DNA of 64,000 nt from Mobiluncus curtisii subsp. curtisii ATCC 35241 (GTDB taxonomy: Bacteria; Actinomycetota; Actinomycetes; Actinomycetales; Actinomycetaceae): the NCBI RefSeq assembly GCF_000146285.1, contig NZ_GL385912.1, positions 544,076 through 608,075 of the forward strand. The letters are read 5' to 3'. The position numbers and the translations under genes were made by a program. Below the pieces are notes generated by a model that ran no database searches, was not told the origin of the DNA, and was given only the letters and a program-made list of their open reading frames with translations. Of the stretch, positions 63,290 through 64,000 are shown in pieces (position 1 is the stretch's first letter; each line of letters starts with the position of its first letter).

Positions 63290-64000
63290 ATGAGCTTAGA
63301 CACCGAGCGACAAATCATGGAAACCATCCAGATGATTTCCGAGGACAAACTGGACGTGCGCACCGTCACGATGGGGCTGTCGCTGCTGGATTGCGCCGAT
63401 TCTGACGTGCAGCGCGCCTGTGCCCGTATCGAGGATCGCATCGTACAAGCCGCATCGCGCCTGGTGGCAACCGCTGGAGAGGTGTCGCGGGAGTTCGGGG
63501 TGCCGATTATCAACAAGCGGATTTCAGTCACGCCGATTTCCCTGGTGGCAGCCGCTTGCCGTACCTCGAATCCGCTGCCTTTTGCCCAAGCGTTGGATCG
63601 CGCCGGCAAAGCCGTCGGGGTCGACTTTGTGGGCGGGTATTCCGCGTTGGTGGATGCCGGTGCGACGCAGAGTGACCTGGCGCTGATTGATTCCATCCCC
63701 GAGGCTCTGGCCAGCACGGACATCGTGTGTTCGTCGGTCAATATCGGTTCTACCCGCACGGGTATCAATATGTCGGCAGCGCGGCGGATGGGTCAGGTGG
63801 TCGTGGATACGGCACAAGCGACCGGCGCGGCTGACGGGATTGGGGCGGCAAAGTTGGTCGTGTTCGCCAATGCGGTGGGTGACAATCCGTTCATGGCAGG
63901 GGCGTTCCACGGGGTCAGCCAGCCCGATACGGTCATTTCCGTAGGGATTTCGGGACCGGGAGTGGTGCAGCGCGCCTTGCAGACGGTGCGGGGGCGCCCT
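63290..64000 (+). CDS. PFL family protein (UPF0210), N-terminal part
   Basis: The reading frame opens at the ATG at 63290 (TTGGAG upstream) and remains open to the window edge, giving 237 residues of a protein usually near 450. It reads [52 protein letters not shown] and [18 protein letters not shown], which are conserved in UPF0210. The family was once noted for similarity to pyruvate formate-lyase-like proteins; its function is not known. It pairs with the ACT gene 82 bp upstream. Confidence 0.92.
   Translation, partial: MSLDTERQIMETIQMISEDKLDVRTVTMGLSLLDCADSDVQRACARIEDRIVQAASRLVATAGEVSREFGVPIINKRISVTPISLVAAACRTSNPLPFAQALDRAGKAVGVDFVGGYSALVDAGATQSDLALIDSIPEALASTDIVCSSVNIGSTRTGINMSAARRMGQVVVDTAQATGAADGIGAAKLVVFANAVGDNPFMAGAFHGVSQPDTVISVGISGPGVVQRALQTVRGRP

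Overview
The window looks like a chromosomal segment of a moderately GC-rich actinobacterium. The gene orders rpsP-khpA-rimM-trmD-rplS-lepB-rnhB-DUF2469-yraN-comM-dprA-xerC, rpsB-tsf-pyrH-frr-cdsA-rlmN-DivIVA-dxr-rseP and rplU-rpmA-obgE-nadD-rsfS are typical of Actinomycetota. The InlB-type repeat surface protein with a LAATG sorting signal and the DUF6318 lipoprotein point towards the Actinomycetaceae (for example Mobiluncus). The genus is an inference from style, not a proven identity.

Layout. 1-4325: end of the pst phosphate transporter (pstA, pstB), phoU and a PhoB/PhoR-like two-component pair. 4560-9092: a large, AT-richer, wall-anchored repeat protein, then a terminator and tRNA-Ala(GGC). 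9380-17638: an accessory island made of a decayed prophage, an intact IS3-family element (12625-13921), an efflux-pump/TetR cargo block, and two copies of a small gene I interpret as the immunity protein of a phage-encoded EndoU-type toxin. 17628-34477: core genes (rsfS, nadD, obgE, ribosomal proteins, isoprenoid, lipid and translation functions), mostly on the minus strand. 36363-38242: a small AT-rich cassette (secreted serine protease plus lipoprotein) bracketed by a 35-bp direct repeat of the xerC 3' end. 38213-49064: a second long minus-strand core block. 49065-64000: Nudix, NifX-like, peptidase-E-like, a heterodimeric ABC exporter with an unusual regulator, a lysine-riboswitch-controlled amino-acid ABC transporter, a CadD-like protein, a nitroreductase, nagB/nagA, and an ACT/PFL pair that runs off the end.

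How genes work together. PstAB-PhoU with the sensor kinase and regulator form the phosphate-starvation module. The lysine riboswitch (58646-58817) with its terminator should shut off the binding protein-permease-ATPase operon when lysine is plentiful. The two ABC half-exporters (51113-54915) show complementary loss of catalytic motifs, so the pair should have one working and one dead ATP site. They follow directly on a single-chain HTH-MNT-HEPN protein whose nuclease and transferase motifs are lost, which looks like a toxin-antitoxin module turned into a regulator.

Most interesting: (i) the truncated phage MuF-EndoU toxin with its immunity gene, and a second immunity copy beside a toxin scar and an IS-end scar; (ii) the degenerate HTH-MNT-HEPN fusion; (iii) the xerC-3'-end cassette without its own integrase. 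All calls come from reading the sequence; no database search or folding program was run.
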